From positions 1-10,059 of the forward strand of contig CAZHHJ010000089.1 of NCBI GenBank assembly GCA_964531295.1: a DNA stretch of 10,059 nucleotides. Direction: 5' to 3'. Under the pieces are notes generated by a model. It had not been told where the DNA came from and did no database searches. It worked only from the letters and a program-made list of their open reading frames with translations. The position numbers and the translations under genes were made by a program. The DNA comes from JAAYJK01 sp964531295 (lineage in GTDB: Bacteria; Bacillota; Syntrophomonadia; Syntrophomonadales; Syntrophomonadaceae). Positions 6,709 to 10,059 of this stretch are shown here, piece by piece (within the stretch, counting starts at the first letter, position 1; the number at the start of each line of letters is the position of its first letter).

Positions 6709-7749
6709 CTAATAACTCTGGGTGCGATCATCCTTAATATCGTAATAATTCGGGCACCATTTTTTTATCGTTTCCGCCGCCAAGGCCAGGTCAATCTTTC
6801 CCAGGGCAGTCAGTTTATAAAACTCGGTAGAGCCGCCGGGCTCGATGACCAGTACAATACCCCGTCCCGGTGCATAATAAGAGATAGACTGAAAATCTGC
6901 TGCCTGATTATCTTCTTCCAGCAGCAGGCAGTTTTCAATGCTAGTAAAGCCTAGGTTTAAATCTACGCCCATATCCAGGACCGTCCAGGTAATCGATCCG
7001 AATTCATCCTGGTAATTCCAGGTCTGGCCGACGGCCATATTATTCTTTAAGACCGGAAAGATTTCATAGGGTGACGAATCCATAATGTAGTATGTGCCGT
7101 CGGCCCGCTCTACATAATGAAAGCCATAACCATACTCCTCACCCCTATCAATACCCACTTCCACTTCACTGACCCGTACACTTTCATTGGGAACGACTTG
7201 GCCGCTGATGCGATCCACTACTCCAGACATTCCATCGGGATAATTGACAAAAAAGGTGTACTTTAAGCCTGGCTCTGATAAATAGGTGGAAGCTCGGGTT
7301 AATTCGAGCTGCGCTGGCGCAACTGCCGGCACGTCAAGTCTTGGCTGTCCGTCGGGAGCGGAGGCCTCATTCTGACTGGCTGTTGGGGGCGACGTTTCGC
7401 TGCCCGGATCCTGGCCTCGGGCAAACCACCAGTAAAGTCCTCCTCCCGCCAGGAATACCGCCATTAGCACAGAAATCATAATCAGTAGGGCATTTTTGTT
7501 GCCCGTGCTTGGACCGCCCAAATTGTCTAAATTCCCTCCCGCTGCTGGCTGCCCCCCTTCTGCCCTCGTCCCCGGTGCAGGATAAGGTGCTGTTGGTAGG
7601 TGGGGCTGCTGATAAGCGGGAGACGGCGGCGGTGTTGGCGAATGCTGACTGAGCTCTGAAACTTCCAGAGACTTAATATCAATTCCACATCCGCCGCAAA
7701 ACCTATCACCAGGTACTATCTTAGCTCCGCATTCTGGACAGTAACTCAT
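6709..7749 (-). CDS. Membrane-anchored protein with N-terminal zinc ribbon
   Basis: The protein has 346 residues from the ATG at 7749. An ATG at 7752 and a GTG at 7758 are in frame, but the AAGGAAGG run (7765-7758) fits 7749 best. A zinc ribbon opens the protein (YCPECG and FCGGCG; C4, C7, C18, C21). Next come a proline-rich, disordered linker (about 38-65), a Gly/Asn-rich stretch, one membrane span (about 86-109, LLIMISVLMAVFLAGGG followed by LYWWFAR), a second low-complexity linker, and a C-terminal domain of about 200 residues. The order implies a cytoplasmic ribbon and an extracytoplasmic domain of unknown family. Its gene lies 24 nt after that of the 370-aa zinc-ribbon protein, which supports one operon. 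No enzyme motif is visible in the outer domain. Confidence 0.85.
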   Translation of the reverse strand: MSYCPECGAKIVPGDRFCGGCGIDIKSLEVSELSQHSPTPPPSPAYQQPHLPTAPYPAPGTRAEGGQPAAGGNLDNLGGPSTGNKNALLIMISVLMAVFLAGGGLYWWFARGQDPGSETSPPTASQNEASAPDGQPRLDVPAVAPAQLELTRASTYLSEPGLKYTFFVNYPDGMSGVVDRISGQVVPNESVRVSEVEVGIDRGEEYGYGFHYVERADGTYYIMDSSPYEIFPVLKNNMAVGQTWNYQDEFGSITWTVLDMGVDLNLGFTSIENCLLLEEDNQAADFQSISYYAPGRGIVLVIEPGGSTEFYKLTALGKIDLALAAETIKKWCPNYYDIKDDRTQSY

Positions 7750-7773
7750 CATCCTCACCTTCCTTCATTCCTT

Positions 7774-8886
7774 TTAAAGTGCTGTTCCACAGTTAGGACA
7801 GAATTTTTGACCAGTGCTTATTTTCGTACCGCAATTGCCGCAGAATCTAAATTGGAGAGTACTATTAGCAGCTACTGGCGGTGGAGGCGAAAAATCAGGC
7901 ACTTTTTGCAAAGCTTCCATCCATTTTGTTAAGGCTTGGATAATTTGTGGCCTAGTACTGGCCTGGTGACGAAAGTGACTTTCTCCATTTGCAGCGATTT
8001 CAAAAGTAAACAGATGATTAGCAAAAGCAGTTGGGGCCAGAAATACCCTGGATAGGCTCTGTTCTTCGCCATTTATCAAAGAGGTTGCCTGCCAGCCGAT
8101 GCTCCCCATCCAACTGCTTATAAACTCAGTGCCCATAATTCTTGATCGTTCAGCTAATGTCAATACCGCTTCATCACTGGTGACAAAACCCAAATCTTCG
8201 ATTTGCCGAATATGTTCAGGTTTCAAGGCAATCGTGCTGTTTTTCAGGCCCGGGGTAATTTCTATCATGGTGGGCAAGAGCCACCTTTTATCCCGGCTGG
8301 CCGTTGCGCGCTTCAATAAATCGATAAAATTCTGGGTAGTCAGGGATAAATTCACCCCACTGCGATAATCCAGCATACTTTCCATGTATGAACGGCGATA
8401 AATATCTATACAATTCAAGGCACAAATTAAAACTTCGGTTTCCATAATATTCGGGAACACTGTCTGGTAAGTGCTCATAGCGCTAGAGACATATAACTCT
8501 GACCACCATTGTAGAAAAGACTCCCAGGCATCAAAGAGCAACAAAACTAAATTTTCATCCGTGCTGACAAACAGTCCTAAAACAGCCTTATCGTCAGTTG
8601 ATTGCAATATATAATATATTTCGTCGGCTGCACCAGCCCCGCCGCGATTAAATTCGATTTTCAGGTCGGGTTCCAGTAACTTCTTAGCGATCTGTCTGAA
8701 CTTCGGGCTTTCTGATAGTGCTTTAAACAATTCAGAAGGGCTGCTGGTAGCAGCTTGCTCACCATCATAACCGAAAGTTGAAAGACTGTTCCCCTTTAGT
8801 CCTGAGTGTCCGAATAAATGATTAATGTCAGCCGGCATCAGCTTATACATCTCGGTGTTGGGGAGCACATCTTGCTTGGTGTCCAT
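7774..8886 (-). CDS. Protein of unknown function with C-terminal zinc ribbon
   Basis: The protein has 370 residues. The ATG at 8886 has AAGGAGG (8900-8894) at 7 nt. There is no signal peptide or membrane span, so it should be cytoplasmic. A long mixed alpha/beta region (about 1-325) has no family I recognise. A short PPPP linker (334-337) leads to a zinc ribbon at the extreme C-terminus (FCGNCG and FCPNCG; C349, C352, C363, C366). The two halves have loosely similar layouts: a helix, then a stretch of beta-type residues (YYILQSTDDKAVLGLFVS; later a Phe-rich FANHLFTFEI), then a Trp-containing helix (FLQWWSELY; LTKWMEAL). This might mark an internal duplication or an EspG-like secretion-chaperone layout, but I cannot show either. 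It lies between the large unknown protein and the membrane zinc-ribbon protein in one operon. Confidence 0.85.
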   Translation of the reverse strand: MDTKQDVLPNTEMYKLMPADINHLFGHSGLKGNSLSTFGYDGEQAATSSPSELFKALSESPKFRQIAKKLLEPDLKIEFNRGGAGAADEIYYILQSTDDKAVLGLFVSTDENLVLLLFDAWESFLQWWSELYVSSAMSTYQTVFPNIMETEVLICALNCIDIYRRSYMESMLDYRSGVNLSLTTQNFIDLLKRATASRDKRWLLPTMIEITPGLKNSTIALKPEHIRQIEDLGFVTSDEAVLTLAERSRIMGTEFISSWMGSIGWQATSLINGEEQSLSRVFLAPTAFANHLFTFEIAANGESHFRHQASTRPQIIQALTKWMEALQKVPDFSPPPPVAANSTLQFRFCGNCGTKISTGQKFCPNCGTAL

Positions 8887-8928
8887 TTTATTGCCTCCTT
8901 ACTGCTCATTTCGTTTATTAAATCCTTT

Positions 8929-10059
8929 TTATTTTCTGGCCGTTCTAATTGCACCTATGCGGCTGCTTACTTTTTCTATAAAATCCCCGGGGGTGTCATA
9001 CCCGAGTTCCTGCAGCCGGGCTGCCCGGGTAGCTGGTGAAAGATCATTATTATTTATAACTTTGATGGCCTCTTGCATATTATCTGGCATCTTGTCTACT
9101 TTGTAACCCATATTTCTATAGCTTTGTTCTACATTCTTGGCGGCAGTTGAAGTTTTCTTAAGCTGTTCCAATGCCTCGGTTTGGTTTTTCATGATTTCCC
9201 CGGAAGTATCGCCTTTATTCCAGTAATCATTAATCTTGTGTTTTTCCATCATGCCAAATTGTTCTGGATCCAACAGCTTTCCCTCGCCTCTTTGTGCCAT
9301 TTCATAGGGGCTGGCTGGTGCCATTTGCTTGCCATCTATTGTCACTGTTTCAAGTCCTCGTGCAATCTCCTCCGGAGTCGCTTCTCTCATTGGCCGTCCC
9401 GGGAATTCTCCTCCACTTGCCATCTGAGTTCGCTGATGACTGAAATCACGGGCACCCATGGGATCAAATACATCCATAGCAGACTCTTCGTGCAAATCTG
9501 CCCATTCTTTGTATTTCACAGACTCATCCATTGCCGCCCAATTCTTGTCCGGGAATCGGCGTGCTGCCACTTCATCACTAAACCCTGAGTTCTTAGCAAA
9601 GGATTTATAGTAAACATCATTCCATTCGGATTTAGGAACTTCTATCCACTCAGGGCCATTTGGACCATGGACCAATCTTTCTGCGATAGCATCATTGTCC
9701 GTATTAATCCCCCACGGGGTGCGTTCAGTACCTGGTGTCCGCACTGACCTGCAACGCACCTCGGCACCATTATATTTGGCTGAAAGGCTCCGCTCAACAT
9801 CACGATAAGATGGTTGATGTATCTTTGTATCCAACACTTGGTTAAATTCCGTTTGTACTTGCCGGGATCTAATCGGTCCCAGTTCTGCTCCTATGCCTTC
9901 AGTGCCCTCAAGGTTCTTCAGGGTTCTCATGGACGCTGGATCAGCTTTCATTTCCATAACATCTTCAACGCTTATCTGCTCTCTCCGCTGAACCTTATCA
10001 GCCAGATTATAATTTTTATCCTGGGCCTGCAGCTTGTATTCCTCGTAAATGGCCTGCTC
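8929..10059 (-). CDS. Large hydrophilic protein of unknown function, C-terminal part
   Basis: The frame stays open to the right edge, so the N-terminus is outside the window and 376 residues are visible. The sequence is highly charged, with no membrane span, no signal and only one cysteine. The beginning (EEYKLQAQDKNYN, KVQRREQ) and the end (TEALEQLKKTSTAAKNVEQSYRN) look like long helices or coiled coil. Between them is a region rich in Trp and Asp (TPWGINTDND, GPEWIEVPKSEWNDVYYKSF). This middle region recalls segments of large secreted or polymorphic-toxin-type proteins, but I cannot name a family. It ends 42 nt before the 370-aa zinc-ribbon gene on the same strand, with a ribosome binding site for that gene in the spacer. 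ATG codons at 9957 and 9951 are in frame but have no Shine-Dalgarno, which supports an upstream start. Confidence 0.8.
   Translation of the reverse strand, partial: EQAIYEEYKLQAQDKNYNLADKVQRREQISVEDVMEMKADPASMRTLKNLEGTEGIGAELGPIRSRQVQTEFNQVLDTKIHQPSYRDVERSLSAKYNGAEVRCRSVRTPGTERTPWGINTDNDAIAERLVHGPNGPEWIEVPKSEWNDVYYKSFAKNSGFSDEVAARRFPDKNWAAMDESVKYKEWADLHEESAMDVFDPMGARDFSHQRTQMASGGEFPGRPMREATPEEIARGLETVTIDGKQMAPASPYEMAQRGEGKLLDPEQFGMMEKHKINDYWNKGDTSGEIMKNQTEALEQLKKTSTAAKNVEQSYRNMGYKVDKMPDNMQEAIKVINNNDLSPATRAARLQELGYDTPGDFIEKVSSRIGAIRTARK

Overview
The window looks like chromosome from a strictly or facultatively anaerobic Gram-positive bacterium, most likely of the Clostridia (Syntrophomonas- or Desulfotomaculum-like). 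The evidence is an oxygen-sensitive class III ribonucleotide reductase with its radical-SAM activase, strong AAGGAGG-type ribosome binding sites, moderate base composition, and LemA/DUF2207 envelope proteins. The species-level assignment is a guess.

Left part (1-3420, + strand). This is the 3' end of nrdD (class III ribonucleotide reductase, with glycyl-radical site and zinc motif), then nrdG (radical-SAM activase) 21 nt downstream, then a full-length RecQ helicase with helicase core, zinc site, HRDC and an extra C-terminal helix-turn-helix region. The genes are probably co-transcribed and join anaerobic dNTP supply to DNA repair. RecQ probably starts at a TTG codon.

Middle (3421-4105). A 233-nt gap carries a plausible sigma-A-type promoter and a leader with two hairpins that share a repeated AGCAGGC segment. 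It is followed by a 91-aa acidic protein of unknown function and a possible 27-aa ORF with a good ribosome binding site. The small ORF runs into a 40-nt near-perfect inverted repeat. With its T-run on the minus strand, this repeat is the terminator of the convergent operon to the right.

Right part (4106-10059, - strand, transcribed right to left). This is a five-gene operon: a large hydrophilic protein whose N-terminus is outside the window; a 370-aa protein with a C-terminal zinc ribbon; a 346-aa membrane-anchored protein with an N-terminal zinc ribbon; LemA; and a DUF2207 membrane protein with a glycine-rich tail. Four of the five gene junctions or ends are tight or have clear signals. The 124-nt gap before lemA holds a strong Shine-Dalgarno followed by a 24-codon frame whose only properly spaced start is ATT. 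The LemA-DUF2207 pair is a known, functionally obscure envelope module. Its association with two zinc-ribbon proteins and a large unknown protein is the most interesting feature of the window. No RNA gene, mobile element or CRISPR array was seen, and no stretch over 300 nt lacks a gene.
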